A stretch of 64,000 bases of DNA from an uncultured Thermomicrobia bacterium (GCA_937968015.1 CALBSO010000113.1:1-64000); one strand, 5' to 3'; numbered from the stretch's first letter, positions 33,577 to 42,540 are shown. The notes: generated from the letters alone by a model not told the origin. Numbers and translations are program-made.

Positions 33577-34803
33577 ATGCAGCAAACAATAGTGGTTCCG
33601 CCCGGCGCGCCACCGCTCAATGCGCCAACGACAGTGGATCGCGCGGGCCGGTGGCTCTGGTTCGCACTCATCTTCATGCTGATTTCGGTCAGCATCGGCC
33701 TGAACTGGGATCGCGCCTGGCACACCCAGAACAAGTTCGAGACATTTTACTCGCCGCCACACGTCTTCATTTATTGCTCGACGATCATCACCATCCTGCT
33801 CGTCGCGGCGATCACGTTTTCCGCGAAACTGCGCCCGTGGTTTGGGACGGCCTTTCGGATGCGCCTCGTCACCTTTCCGGTGCCGGGCGCGCTGGTGATT
33901 ACCGCCGGGGGGCTGGGAATGCTTGGTTTCGCGGGGCTGGTGCTCGACAACTACTGGCACACGAATTTCGGTCTCGATGAGACGAACTGGTCCACGCCAC
34001 ACGCGATGCTCGGCTGGTCGTGGTTCGTCGCGATGCTCGGCTTTGTTTCCTGCCGCCTCGCGCTCCGCCCGTATCGGCCGCTGCGCTGGTTCACGGCGAT
34101 CGCCCTCGGCTGGCTGATCCTCGGTTTCTCGGCGACGCCCTTCCTCGGCCCGTTCCACAACAACACGACGCCCGCGAAAGTCGAGGCGCAATCGCGCGCA
34201 ATCGCCACATTCCCTGCCCTTGCGGGCAACACGGGTATCCAACACGTCCAGCGGATTGTCCGGGACGCCAACTTAACACGCACGAACCCGGCCTACCTGC
34301 TGCTCGGCGCGCTCTGGATCGGTGTCGTGCTCGCGCTCGTCCGCCGATTGGATGGGCGCGCGTGGGTTTTCCTCGCGACGGTCGGTCTCTTCTCCTTCTT
34401 CCTTCTGTCGAGCAATCACACCGCTGCCGTGCGACTCGACGGATGGCTGCCGATTTCGCACGATGCCGCGGTGTGGCTCCCCCCGCCGATTTTTCCCGCC
34501 GCTTTTGCCTTCGTTCTCGCGATCCGCGTGCATCTGCGGGAGCGGTGGGCGTGGGCGGTCGCGGGCGCGGTCTTCGCGATTCTCACGTACCTGACATGGG
34601 GCACAGGCCATCCGCTGACGCTCCTCCTCGTGCCGGTTGCCGTGCCAGTGGCGATGGCCGGCGCATGGATCGGTAATCGCATCGCCCGGATGCTCGAAAA
34701 CCCGGTCGCGCCGGATGTGCGCCTGATCGTCCCGCTCCTCGGCGTCACGTCACCGATTCTGCTGGGGCTCGTGGACTTGTATCTCCGGAAGACGATTGTA
34801 TAA
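33577..34803 (+). CDS. Polytopic membrane protein with duplicated W-H / P-P-H motifs
   Basis: 408 residues with about nine hydrophobic helices; GGGAGG precedes ATG 33577. Two related motifs stand out: W44-D45-x-x-W48-H49 with P61-H62, and D124-N-Y-W127-H128 with P141-H142 (W-S-T-P-H-A-M). A further acidic/His segment lies in P-F-L-G-P-F-H-N-N. Such paired, membrane-embedded His/Asp motifs suggest a metal site and an internal duplication. I know similar Chloroflexota proteins by pattern only; no function is assigned. Confidence 0.65.
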   Translation: MQQTIVVPPGAPPLNAPTTVDRAGRWLWFALIFMLISVSIGLNWDRAWHTQNKFETFYSPPHVFIYCSTIITILLVAAITFSAKLRPWFGTAFRMRLVTFPVPGALVITAGGLGMLGFAGLVLDNYWHTNFGLDETNWSTPHAMLGWSWFVAMLGFVSCRLALRPYRPLRWFTAIALGWLILGFSATPFLGPFHNNTTPAKVEAQSRAIATFPALAGNTGIQHVQRIVRDANLTRTNPAYLLLGALWIGVVLALVRRLDGRAWVFLATVGLFSFFLLSSNHTAAVRLDGWLPISHDAAVWLPPPIFPAAFAFVLAIRVHLRERWAWAVAGAVFAILTYLTWGTGHPLTLLLVPVAVPVAMAGAWIGNRIARMLENPVAPDVRLIVPLLGVTSPILLGLVDLYLRKTIV

Positions 34804-34915
34804 CTACCGGGGGATGGAAGGGGGCGGGGGGTTAGGTGAATCTGGCGCACGTCGCTGTGACCCGCTACGATAGCATTCTTGATTGCTGACGAGTGCAAGG
34901 AAAGGATTGCATCCC

Positions 34916-36112
34916 ATGGTCACGGTTGCCGAACTGCGCGAGAGCGCCGAGGAGATCGCTCCCGGTGTCGTCGCTGATCGCCGCTATCTCCACCAGCACC
35001 CCGAACTCGGTTTCCAGGAAGAGAACACATCGCGACTCGTCATCGAGCGGTTGCGTGCCCTCCATCTCGATGACTTGCAGACGGGGATCGCGAAGACAGG
35101 GGTCGTCGGTGTGCTGCATGGGGGGAAGGGGACGGGCAAGTGCGTGCTGCTCCGCGCCGACATGGACGCTCTGCCGATCACTGAACTGAACGACGTACCA
35201 TACAAGAGTGAGAACCCCGGCACGATGCACGCCTGTGGGCATGACGCGCACACGGCGATGCTGCTTGGGGCGGCGCGGGTGCTGGCAGAGCGCCGGGACG
35301 AGTTCGCGGGCACAATCAAGTTCCTCTTCCAGCCGTCGGAGGAACAGGGGGAGGGAGGCGCGCAGCCGATGATCGCGGCGGGGGTGCTGGAGAATCCGCA
35401 TGTGGACGCCGCGTTCGGTATCCACGTCGGCTCGAATATCCCGGTCGGGAAGGTTGCGGTGCTGCCGGGGCCGGTCAACGCGGCGGCAGATTCGGCGATT
35501 GTGACGATCCGTGGTCTCGGTGGGCACGCGGCGCGGCCACAGATGGCGATTGACCCGATCGTGATCGGCGCGCACTGCATCATCGCGTTGCAATCGCTCG
35601 TCAGCCGCGAGGTCAATCCGCTTTCGCCCGCCGTCATCACTGTCGGCACGCTGCACGCGGGCACGGTCAGCAATGTCATTCCGGAGGACGCGCACTTCGA
35701 GGCGACGATCCGCACCTTCGATGAGCAAACAAGGCAGATGCTGGCGGAGCGCATTCCGGCAGTCGTGCGGGGGATCTGCGAAACCTTCCGCGCCACGGCG
35801 AACGTGGAGTATCAACTTGGTTACCCACCGCTCGTCAACAACGCGGCGATGGCGGCGCTCGTCAAGGAGGTCGCGCTCGAAGTCGTCGGGCCGGAGCGCG
35901 TAATGGACTCCGAGCCGGGGATGGGCGCGGAGGACATGTCCTACTTCATCAACGCCGCGCCGGGCGCCTTCTACCGCCTCGGCGTCCGCAATGAGGCGAC
36001 GGGCAAGACGTACGGCCACCATCACCCGCGCTTCGACATTGATGAGGATGCCCTTTCCACCGGCGTCGCGATGCACGCGGCGGTCGCGCTACGATTCCTG
36101 AGCGGAGAGTAG
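34916..36112 (+). CDS. M20-family amidohydrolase (hippurate/IAA-amino acid hydrolase type)
   Basis: 398 residues. N-terminal H-Q-H-P-E-L-G-F-Q-E, then the metal site L-R-A-D-M-D-A-L-P-I and H-A-C-G-H-D-A-H-T, the catalytic Q-P-S-E-E-Q-G-E-G-G, and the dimerisation domain beginning at G-L-G-G-H-A-A-R-P-Q-M-A-I-D-P. The C-terminal G-A-E-D-M-S-Y-F completes the metal site. This pattern is diagnostic of M20D amidohydrolases that cleave N-acyl amino acids. ATG 34916 follows a weak AAGGAAAGG site. Confidence 0.92.
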   Translation: MVTVAELRESAEEIAPGVVADRRYLHQHPELGFQEENTSRLVIERLRALHLDDLQTGIAKTGVVGVLHGGKGTGKCVLLRADMDALPITELNDVPYKSENPGTMHACGHDAHTAMLLGAARVLAERRDEFAGTIKFLFQPSEEQGEGGAQPMIAAGVLENPHVDAAFGIHVGSNIPVGKVAVLPGPVNAAADSAIVTIRGLGGHAARPQMAIDPIVIGAHCIIALQSLVSREVNPLSPAVITVGTLHAGTVSNVIPEDAHFEATIRTFDEQTRQMLAERIPAVVRGICETFRATANVEYQLGYPPLVNNAAMAALVKEVALEVVGPERVMDSEPGMGAEDMSYFINAAPGAFYRLGVRNEATGKTYGHHHPRFDIDEDALSTGVAMHAAVALRFLSGE

Positions 36113-36119
36113 CGCACTT

Positions 36120-36184
36120 CCTGGTGGCGGTGGCTTCAGCCTGCTGAGGGGACGTTCGGCAGGCTGAAGCCCGCTGCCACCAGG
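36120..36184. repeat. Imperfect palindrome, GGCTTCAGCCTGC family
   Basis: Arms CCTGGTGGC...GGCTTCAGCCTGC and GCAGGCTGAAGCC...GCCACCAGG face each other directly after the amidohydrolase. It is related to 14951-15010. The bases from here to 36406 hold no recognisable gene. Confidence 0.75.
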
Positions 36185-36406
36185 ATGATGTCTTCCCCCC
36201 ATTCGTGCCCGTCTTGATGGCCGGATGCTGCCCCGGTCGGTGAAGAGCATCTTATGGCCTTCACCGACCGCGAGAGGAAGACCAACTCGCCCGCTGCGCC
36301 TGCCGGTTCACCGAGGAGGCGCATCTCCACTTGACGCCGAGGCGTCCGCTCCCGCATCCTTTCGCCGTCAACGGATTCCACAACGTCGTGGGAAAGGGGC
36401 GGTTTG

Positions 36407-36709
36407 ATGAGCATCACGAGCGCGGGCGGGACGCGATGGGCGGATGAGGCGAACGACAAACTCGCGGAATTTCTCCCGGACTTGCCGGAGGAGCAGCGAG
36501 TGGCGCGGGAGAATGCGGTGCGGCGCGCGGCGGAGGCGTTCGCACGCGGGCAATCCCGCTACCAACTCGCCGATATGGTCAGCCTGGAGGCAATGTGCGT
36601 CGGCTGGATCCGCACCACACCGACGGCGGAGCGCGCCAATCTCCCCGCCTTCTTCGCCAAACATAATCTCGACTTCGCGCCCTTCGAGGAATACGCCGCC
36701 CCACGGTAG
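36407..36709 (+). CDS. Small helical protein, unknown function
   Basis: 100 residues starting at ATG 36407 (GGAAAGGGG upstream; the preceding TTG at 36404 is unlikely). It is soluble and strongly helical (W-A-D-E-A-N-D-K-L-A-E-F-L-P-D-L-P-E-E-Q-R), with E-N-A-V-R-R-A-A-E-A-F-A-R-G-Q and a final Y-A-A-P-R. No catalytic motif is seen. The start 67 bases upstream of aroA makes co-transcription possible. Confidence 0.55.
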   Translation: MSITSAGGTRWADEANDKLAEFLPDLPEEQRVARENAVRRAAEAFARGQSRYQLADMVSLEAMCVGWIRTTPTAERANLPAFFAKHNLDFAPFEEYAAPR

Positions 36710-36775
36710 GGAAACGGAAACCGGGGAGAGCCGCTTTTCTTCTTTGCGGTTCAATCGCCTTCAAGGGGTGCCGCG

Positions 36776-38089
36776 ATGACGGTTGCGATGGTTGAGGATG
36801 TGCGGCGGGTGCGGGGGGCGCGGCGGTTGCGCGGGACGATTCGCGTGCCGGGCGACAAGAGCATGAGCCACCGCGCGCTCATGTTCAATGCCCTCGCAAC
36901 CGGGACGGCGCGCATCCGGGGCTTCCTCGATGGCGCGGATTGCCGGACGACACTCGCCGCCCTGCGCGCGATGGGCATCCGTATCGAGGAGACGGGCGAG
37001 ACGCTGACCGTGTACGGCACGGGCATCCGCGGCCTCTCTGAACCGACGAATATCCTTGACTGTGGTAACAGCGGCACGACGACGCGCCTCTTGCTTGGCA
37101 TCCTCGCCGGGCAACCCTTCTTCACCGCGCTGACCGGCGATGGCTCGCTCCGCCACCGTCCGATGGGACGTGTGACCGATCCTCTCCGGCAGATGGGCGC
37201 GCGGATTGACGGGCGCGACAGCGGTACACTGCTCCCCCTCGGCGTCCGTGGCGGCAACCTACACGGCATGACGTACGCCCTACCTGTCGCCTCCGCGCAG
37301 GTGAAATCGTCGCTGCTGCTCGCCGCACTCTTCGCGGACAGTCCGACGACGCTCACCGGACGCACCGATTCCCGCGATCACACCGAGCGGATGCTGCGCG
37401 CAATGGGCGCGGACCTTGTCGAGTCAGGCGGGACGCTGACGCTGACGCCCGGCAAACCGCTGACGGCACGGGACGTAGACGTACCGGGCGATATTTCCTC
37501 TGCTGCCTTCTGGCTCGTCGCAGGGGCCGCGCACCCGGACGCGGCACTGACGATTGAGCATGTCGGTGTCAATCCGACGCGCACCGGCATCCTCGATATG
37601 CTCGCGCTGATGGGCGCGGAGATCGAAGTACGCAATGCGCGCGAAGTCTCCGGTGAACCCGTCGCGGACCTGACAGTGCGCTCATCGCGGCTGCGCGGGG
37701 CGGAGATCGGCGGGTCACTCATCCCGCGCGGAATAGACGAACTGGTCGTGCTGGCGGTTGCGGCGGCGATGGCGGAGGGGCGGACGGTCGTGCATGATGC
37801 CGCCGAACTGCGCGTCAAGGAGTCGGACCGCGTTGCGACGGTCGTGGAGGGGCTGCGCCGCTTCGGCGCGCGGGCGGAAGCGGCGGACGACGGCTTCGTG
37901 ATCGAGGGACCGAACGCCCTGATCGCCGAGGCGCAGGAGAGCCACGGCGACCACCGTCTGGCGATGGCCTGGGCCGTCGCCGCCCTGATCGCCCAGGACC
38001 GCGAAGAGACCGCCATTCACGGCGCCAGCGCCGCCGACGTCTCCTACCCCACCTTCTGGCAAACCGTTGCCCAGATCGCCGAGGAATGA
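36776..38089 (+). CDS. aroA: 3-phosphoshikimate 1-carboxyvinyltransferase (EPSP synthase)
   Basis: 437 residues. Shikimate pathway enzyme joining PEP and shikimate 3-phosphate. Motifs: V-P-G-D-K-S-M-S-H-R-A near the N-terminus, L-D-C-G-N-S-G-T-T-T-R-L-L (PEP loop), D-G-S-L-R-H-R-P-M, and the C-terminal R-V-K-E-S-D-R with G-D-H-R-L-A-M. AAGGGGTG lies before ATG 36776. Its PEP loop is the Gly-type common in non-tolerant enzymes of Gram-positive-like lineages; glyphosate sensitivity is not predictable from that alone. Confidence 0.95.
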   Translation: MTVAMVEDVRRVRGARRLRGTIRVPGDKSMSHRALMFNALATGTARIRGFLDGADCRTTLAALRAMGIRIEETGETLTVYGTGIRGLSEPTNILDCGNSGTTTRLLLGILAGQPFFTALTGDGSLRHRPMGRVTDPLRQMGARIDGRDSGTLLPLGVRGGNLHGMTYALPVASAQVKSSLLLAALFADSPTTLTGRTDSRDHTERMLRAMGADLVESGGTLTLTPGKPLTARDVDVPGDISSAAFWLVAGAAHPDAALTIEHVGVNPTRTGILDMLALMGAEIEVRNAREVSGEPVADLTVRSSRLRGAEIGGSLIPRGIDELVVLAVAAAMAEGRTVVHDAAELRVKESDRVATVVEGLRRFGARAEAADDGFVIEGPNALIAEAQESHGDHRLAMAWAVAALIAQDREETAIHGASAADVSYPTFWQTVAQIAEE

Positions 38090-38133
38090 GCAGCCAAATG
38101 CCGAAACAATGTGAATCTGATGCCGATCATGCC

Positions 38134-38178
38134 GAGCGCGAATATCGCGCGGGCCGGCCGCGCTCGATTCGCGATATT
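38134..38178. repeat. Two interleaved inverted repeats after aroA
   Basis: AATATCGCG (38141-38149) pairs with CGCGATATT (38170-38178), and GAGCGCG (38134-38140) pairs with CGCGCTC (38159-38165). The two stems interlock, so they could form a pseudoknot or alternative structures. It lies 44 bases after the aroA stop, with no T-run. Confidence 0.5.
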
Positions 38179-38304
38179 GCCGCCGCTGTACGCGCAGGGC
38201 GGAAGATGAAATGTAGTTGACCTGCTTCCTTACCGCGCTCCTGTGAGCCACGCCCGACTATCTCCATTGCATTCGGGAAGCAGGCACTAATTCTTACTGA
38301 ACGA

Positions 38305-38532
38305 TCATGCTGTCGCTATGCCCTGAAGCGTGCGAAGCGCGGCTGCTTCGATCTCCCGCACATCATCCACGGTCATTCTGAGGCCGTTGGCGACATCGGT
38401 GAGGGTGTGATAATAACTGCCGTCCAGTGCGAACCGGAGCCGGAGCACCGTGCGCTCCTGTGGCGTCAACTGCATCAGTCGCTCCGCCATCTCCATGAAA
38501 TCTGGGCGTGCCGAAGTCGAGAGGGTATCCAT
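38305..38532 (-). CDS. Small protein resembling sigma-70 region 4
   Basis: 75 residues with L-T-P-Q-E-R-T-V-L-R-L-R-F-A-L-D-G-S-Y-Y-H-T-L-T-D-V-A-N-G-L-R-M-T-V-D-D-V-R-E-I-E-A-A-A-L-R. This is the helix-turn-helix of sigma region 4, including the L-x-P-x-E-R-x-V-L-x-L-R-F opening. No region 2 is present. GGAGG is 8 bases before ATG 38532. It may be a stand-alone promoter-binding or anti-activator protein. Confidence 0.7.
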   Translation of the reverse strand: MDTLSTSARPDFMEMAERLMQLTPQERTVLRLRFALDGSYYHTLTDVANGLRMTVDDVREIEAAALRTLQGIATA

Positions 38533-38618
38533 CTACGCTACCTCCGTGTTCATCGAATCTACTCTGTCGGGCGCGAGACGGCAGTATAGCACACGCTATT
38601 TTCGCGATTCTGGGGGCG

Positions 38619-38643
38619 AAAAAGGGCGCACGACGGTGCGCCC
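38619..38643 (-). terminator. Rho-independent terminator for the ada operon
   Basis: On the minus strand GGGCGCAC-loop-GTGCGCCC (38643 to 38624) is followed by TTTTT. It lies downstream of ada (stop 38752) on the same strand and just upstream of the sigma region 4-like gene. Confidence 0.75.
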
Positions 38644-38688
38644 GGTTTCTCTCTCTTTGCTCCTTGGTTCCGTTGCGTGAAGCCGGAT

Positions 38689-38708
38689 GGGCGCACGGCT
38701 GTGCGCCC
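38689..38708. repeat. Second copy of the GGGCGCAC hairpin
   Basis: GGGCGCAC-GGCT-GTGCGCCC, identical arms to the terminator at 38619-38643 but without a T-run. The pair suggests duplication of a hairpin unit. Confidence 0.6.
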
Positions 38709-38751
38709 TTACTGGCTCCCCTCCCGCGCCGGGAGGGGTTGGGGGGTGGGC

Positions 38752-39894
38752 TTACGCCCCGGCTTGTTCCTGCGCCAGGAGGGTGCGCTTGCGCTCGATG
38801 CCCCAGCGGTAGCCGCCGAGATCGCCGTCTTCGCGCACGACGCGGTGGCAGGGGATGGCGAGGGCGACGCGGTTCGTGGCGCACGCTTGGGCGACGGCGC
38901 GGGCGGCAGTCGGTTGACCGATGGCGCGGGCGATCTCGCCATAAGAACGCGTGCTACCGTAGGGGATAGTCTGCAACGCCTCCCAGACGCGCCACTGGAA
39001 GGCCGTCGCCTGCACATCGAGCGGTAGGTCGAGATGCGGCTCCTGGCCGTGCAGGTGGCGGATGATCGCCGCGACGGTGCTGTCGAGGCCGGAGGCGTCC
39101 CGCGCGATCGCGGCGGCGGGATATTCCTTTCTGAGGCTGTCCGCGAGCGTATCCTCCGCGTCACCCAGATTGATGGCGCAGATACCGCGCTCCGTTGCCG
39201 CGACGAGCAAGCGGCCGAGTGGGCAGGGAACAACGGTGTAATGAATCCGCATCCCCGCGCCGCCGCGCCGGTAGACCGCGGGCGTCATACCGAGTTGGGC
39301 GGGCGCGCGTTCGTAGAGGCGGCTGGGCGAACCATATCCCGCGCCGTAGAGCGCGCTCGTCACCGCTTCGCCCTTGCGCAGTTCGCTTTTCAGGCGATCC
39401 ATCCGGCAGGCGTCGGCGTACTGCCGGGGCGTGATGCCCATCACACGTTTGAAGGTCCGTTGCAGATGAAATGGGCTGAGACCGACATCCGCGCCGAGAC
39501 TGGCGAGGGTCGGTGGCTCCTCCGGGTTCGCGGCGATAGCGCGGCAGACACGTTGCACGACTTCCACTTGCGGGTCGCGGATCGCCGCTTGCTCCGGGTG
39601 GCAGCGGTGGCAGGCACGGAAGCCCGCCTGCTCGGCTGCTTCCGGCAGCGCGAAGAAGGCGACGTTTTCCCGCCGGGGCCGCCGCGCGGGGCAGGTGGGG
39701 CGGCAGTAGATGCCCGTCGTGCGGACGGCGTAAACGAACGCCCCGTCCGCCTCCACATCCCGCGCGAGGACGGATTGCCACAGGCGCTCCTCGTCCCACC
39801 CGGTGGGTTCGTGCTGATTGTCGGTCATTGGTGTCGCCAATGCGTGCATCCTTGTTCCGTCCGCGTAGGCAGCCAGGCTCTTCATGCTTACCAT
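38752..39894 (-). CDS. ada: Ada: DNA alkyl-transfer sensor and O6-methylguanine-DNA methyltransferase
   Basis: 380 residues. N-terminal Ada zinc domain with Cys64, Cys68, Cys95 and Cys98 (G-I-Y-C-R-P-T-C-P-A-R and F-R-A-C-H-R-C), an AraC-type helix-turn-helix (about 105-200; L-S-P-F-H-L-Q-R-T-F-K), and a C-terminal methyltransferase with the P-C-H-R-V active site (Cys349). All three parts of E. coli Ada are present. The start at 39894 is supported by AGGAGGAAAC 6-9 bases upstream. It overlaps a small upstream gene by 7 bases. Confidence 0.94.
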   Translation of the reverse strand: MVSMKSLAAYADGTRMHALATPMTDNQHEPTGWDEERLWQSVLARDVEADGAFVYAVRTTGIYCRPTCPARRPRRENVAFFALPEAAEQAGFRACHRCHPEQAAIRDPQVEVVQRVCRAIAANPEEPPTLASLGADVGLSPFHLQRTFKRVMGITPRQYADACRMDRLKSELRKGEAVTSALYGAGYGSPSRLYERAPAQLGMTPAVYRRGGAGMRIHYTVVPCPLGRLLVAATERGICAINLGDAEDTLADSLRKEYPAAAIARDASGLDSTVAAIIRHLHGQEPHLDLPLDVQATAFQWRVWEALQTIPYGSTRSYGEIARAIGQPTAARAVAQACATNRVALAIPCHRVVREDGDLGGYRWGIERKRTLLAQEQAGA

Positions 39895-40112
39895 TGTACC
39901 GTTTCCTCCTGATAGGTGGGATGGTGCGCCATCGCTTGCAACCAGTACCCGAGGCGCACCAGCAGGTGTCCAACCTCCACAATCGGGTCGCGTCGGTGGC
40001 TGCTGTTCCGCGCTTCGTGGAGCAACTGCTCGCGCGCCGCGACCATCAAGAGGTCGCGCATACGGCAGTGCGCCATGACCGAATCAGTGTCATACAGTAG
40101 ATCAGTTTGCAT
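39888..40112 (-). CDS. Small protein upstream of and overlapping ada
   Basis: 74 residues from ATG 40112 with AAAGGAGA upstream. It contains M-R-D-L-L-M-V-A-A-R-E-Q-L-L-H-E-A-R and H-L-L-V-R-L-G-Y-W-L-Q-A-M-A-H-H, i.e. two amphipathic helices with several His residues. The last seven bases overlap the ada start, so ada translation may depend on it. Family not recognised. Confidence 0.55.
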   Translation of the reverse strand: MQTDLLYDTDSVMAHCRMRDLLMVAAREQLLHEARNSSHRRDPIVEVGHLLVRLGYWLQAMAHHPTYQEETVQW

Positions 40113-40267
40113 CGCGTTCCGGTCTCCTTTCTATTCTCAGCATACGGCACGGCGGCGCGTCGCTCTATCCGGTTCTTGCGCTTCAAAGTGGGAACGCGCC
40201 ATACTCACGCACGGCATCGGATCGCGCCATCACGCAGACATATCCACTGAGCGGGAACGAGAGACGG

Positions 40268-41239
40268 ATGACAGTGAAGGCGGCAGATTCGATGACGCTC
40301 CTGATCGTGTTCCTGCTGATCCCGGTCGCGCTTGTGCTGCTCGAATGGGGGGCGGATACCTTCACGGACGGCGTCGCGGCGCTCGGTGAGGAGACGGGCG
40401 TCCCGGAAACGCTGCTCGGCCTGCTCACGGCGGGAATCGAGTGGGAAGAACTGGCGGTGGTCGCGATCGCGGCGGCGTCCGGGCGGGTCGGTATCGCGGT
40501 CGGAGATGTGATCGGCTCGAATATCGCGAACATTACCGGGTCATTCTCGCTCGGGTTGCTCGCCGCGCCCATGTATCCCGGCCGCACGGATCGGCGGTTC
40601 GCGCTCGCCCTGCTCGTCGTCACCGCGCTCGTCTGCGCGCCGCTGGCGACGGGTGAAATCGGTCGCCCCGTCGGCGGGGCGCTCGTCATCGGTTTCGTTG
40701 CCTACCTCGTATTGCTGATCGCGCTCGTTATGCGGGGCCGGACAATGATCGTGCGCGAAGACGACGATGATGCCGATACCGTTGCGCCGTTGTCGCTGCC
40801 ACGCCTGATAATCCGCACGCTGCTCGGCCTCGCGGCGATCCTCATCGGGGCGGCGGCGCTGGTGCAGGGGGCCGTCCGGATCGCCGCGTTCTTCGGCGTG
40901 CCGGATGTGTTGATCGGGCTGACGGTCGTCGCGGTCGGTACGACGCTGCCGGACAAGTTCATCTCGATCATCGGCGCACGGCGGGGGCAGAGTGGCGTCG
41001 TGATCGCCAACACCGTCGGCTCAAACTTCTGCAATCTGCTGGCCGCCCTTGGTGTCGCCGCGCTGATTCGTCCCTTACCCGTTGACCGGGCCACCCGGCT
41101 CTTCGATGTGCCGGTATTGCTCGGCACGACCGCACTGCTCGCCACCATGCTCATGAGGCGTGCGATCGGGCGATGGGCGGGGGTGGGATTGCTGATTCTC
41201 TATGGAGGGTATCTGGCGCTCGCGGCGCTGATTCATTGA
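40268..41239 (+). CDS. Sodium/calcium exchanger family membrane protein
   Basis: 323 residues with about ten membrane helices and two inverted alpha repeats. Repeat 1: E-W-E-E-L-A-V-V-A-I-A-A-A-S-G-R with G-D-V-I-G-S-N-I-A-N-I. Repeat 2: V-G-T-T-L-P-D-K-F-I-S-I-I-G-A-R-R-G with A-N-T-V-G-S-N-F-C-N-L-L. The usual G-T-S-L-P-E is G-T-T-L-P-D here, a conservative change at an acidic ion-binding position. Likely exchanges Ca2+ for Na+ or H+. Confidence 0.88.
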   Translation: MTVKAADSMTLLIVFLLIPVALVLLEWGADTFTDGVAALGEETGVPETLLGLLTAGIEWEELAVVAIAAASGRVGIAVGDVIGSNIANITGSFSLGLLAAPMYPGRTDRRFALALLVVTALVCAPLATGEIGRPVGGALVIGFVAYLVLLIALVMRGRTMIVREDDDDADTVAPLSLPRLIIRTLLGLAAILIGAAALVQGAVRIAAFFGVPDVLIGLTVVAVGTTLPDKFISIIGARRGQSGVVIANTVGSNFCNLLAALGVAALIRPLPVDRATRLFDVPVLLGTTALLATMLMRRAIGRWAGVGLLILYGGYLALAALIH

Positions 41240-41402
41240 GGATGTTGCTGCATTAAAAATGTAAGACCCCGATAGCCTCTGCCCCATCTCCGAACCCTGC
41301 GGCCTTGCGGCTTCGGTATCCGGCTGGGTGCTTCGGTCATCGGGACCTTACAATGATGAATATACGAGATGTACGGACATTTGTCAAGGGGGTGATCGGA
41401 TT

Positions 41403-41660
41403 TCACTGTATATTGCCGTACGAAGACATTCGGTATCGGTGGTGCCGGATGATTTCATTGGTCAAAACATCAATTTTACTCTTCAATGTATCCATTCCGT
41501 GCGTATTCCGCGCGGATGGCGATACGATCTTCAGTGCCGCCTCCGGGAGCGGAATGGGCAAGTCGTCATTGCTGTTCGACACGGAGGTCACTGTTGCCGA
41601 TGACGCGGCAAGCGCCGCGCCGCTGAACAATCCTGACAGTGACCATCGTCGTAGGCCCAT
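41403..41660 (-). CDS. Doubtful small exported protein
   Basis: 85 residues with a possible signal peptide (M-G-L-R-R-W-S-L-S-G-L-F-S-G-A-A-L-A-A-S) but no ribosome binding site and no recognised domain. It lies divergent to the WxL-like gene in the less GC-rich island. It may be spurious. Confidence 0.2.
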   Translation of the reverse strand: MGLRRWSLSGLFSGAALAASSATVTSVSNSNDDLPIPLPEAALKIVSPSARNTHGMDTLKSKIDVLTNEIIRHHRYRMSSYGNIQ

Positions 41661-41818
41661 AGCGGCGTGCTGCTGATCGGCGCAGGTGAATACGCATATC
41701 GGACAGACCAAAACGGCAGAGCGGCAGGAGCGCGGATCGCCGTATTGTGACCGCGCGCCAGAGCGGTTTCCCCGATCGTTCATGGCAGACTTGTCGCGTT
41801 TTTTGAGATTGTCGTCAC

Positions 41819-42337
41819 ATTTTAGACATCAGTCCGTCTCTCTTTGTTATCGGTTCACTCCTCGTTGCCGCTTCCGCTGTCAATGCCGCCACCAGTACGG
41901 CGACGCTCTTCGCGGGAACACTCACGATCACGGCTCCGCCAGCGAACTTTTCCTACAGCGATACCTTGACGGGTGATCTGCTCAACCTCAGTTCGAATTT
42001 CGCGGTCAGCGTCAATGACGCGACCGGGAGCAAGGCTGGTTGGAACCTCCAGGCGAGCATCGGCGCCTTGACTGCTGATGGTGGCGACAGGATTCCGGCC
42101 ACGAACCATACAATTCAGGGCGTCGCGCTCTCCGAGACGACCAGCATCCCACCGGTCAATGGCATCAATCAACCCCTGGTGATCCCAACCGCGAGCGGAA
42201 AGATATTCAATGCAGCCGCGCATACAGGCACCGGCACGGCGATGATGACCTTCAACACACGGCTCGTGGTACCCGCCGATACCACTGCGGGCGCCTATAC
42301 GGCCACGCTCACAGTCACGATCGCCGCCGAGCCGTAA
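41819..42337 (+). CDS. WxL-like secreted protein, start codon missing
   Basis: The frame carries a clear signal peptide (F-V-I-G-S-L-L-V-A-A-S-A-V-N-A, then A-T-S-T-A-T-L-F-A-G) followed by a beta-rich domain with W-N-L-Q-A-S-I, P-P-V-N-G-I and A-G-A-Y-T-A-T-L-T-V-T-I. These features recall WxL-type surface proteins. Between the signal region and the upstream TGA (41804) there is no ATG, GTG or TTG; the only upstream possibility is ATT 41819. Either a rare start or a frameshift from ATG 41779 (other frame) is needed. Confidence 0.5.
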   Translation: MLDISPSLFVIGSLLVAASAVNAATSTATLFAGTLTITAPPANFSYSDTLTGDLLNLSSNFAVSVNDATGSKAGWNLQASIGALTADGGDRIPATNHTIQGVALSETTSIPPVNGINQPLVIPTASGKIFNAAAHTGTGTAMMTFNTRLVVPADTTAGAYTATLTVTIAAEP

Positions 42338-42540
42338 CGTCCCGTAACAGCCCACACGATGTCCTCACGCACCGATGATACTCACGTCACTATTACAGAT
42401 TATCCAGAGTCCAAAAGTAGGCCGTACTATTATTCGACTCCTCGCGTTATAGCAAGTGAAGGGGTGTTCGCTCGGATGACGAACTATTAAGGATTTCGTG
42501 GATTACCGATCACGAAGGATGTGATGAAGAGGTGCGATAA

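Noticed and set aside
34865..36076. 403-codon minus-strand frame over the M20 amidohydrolase
   Set aside because: Antisense shadow; plus strand has complete metal-site motifs.
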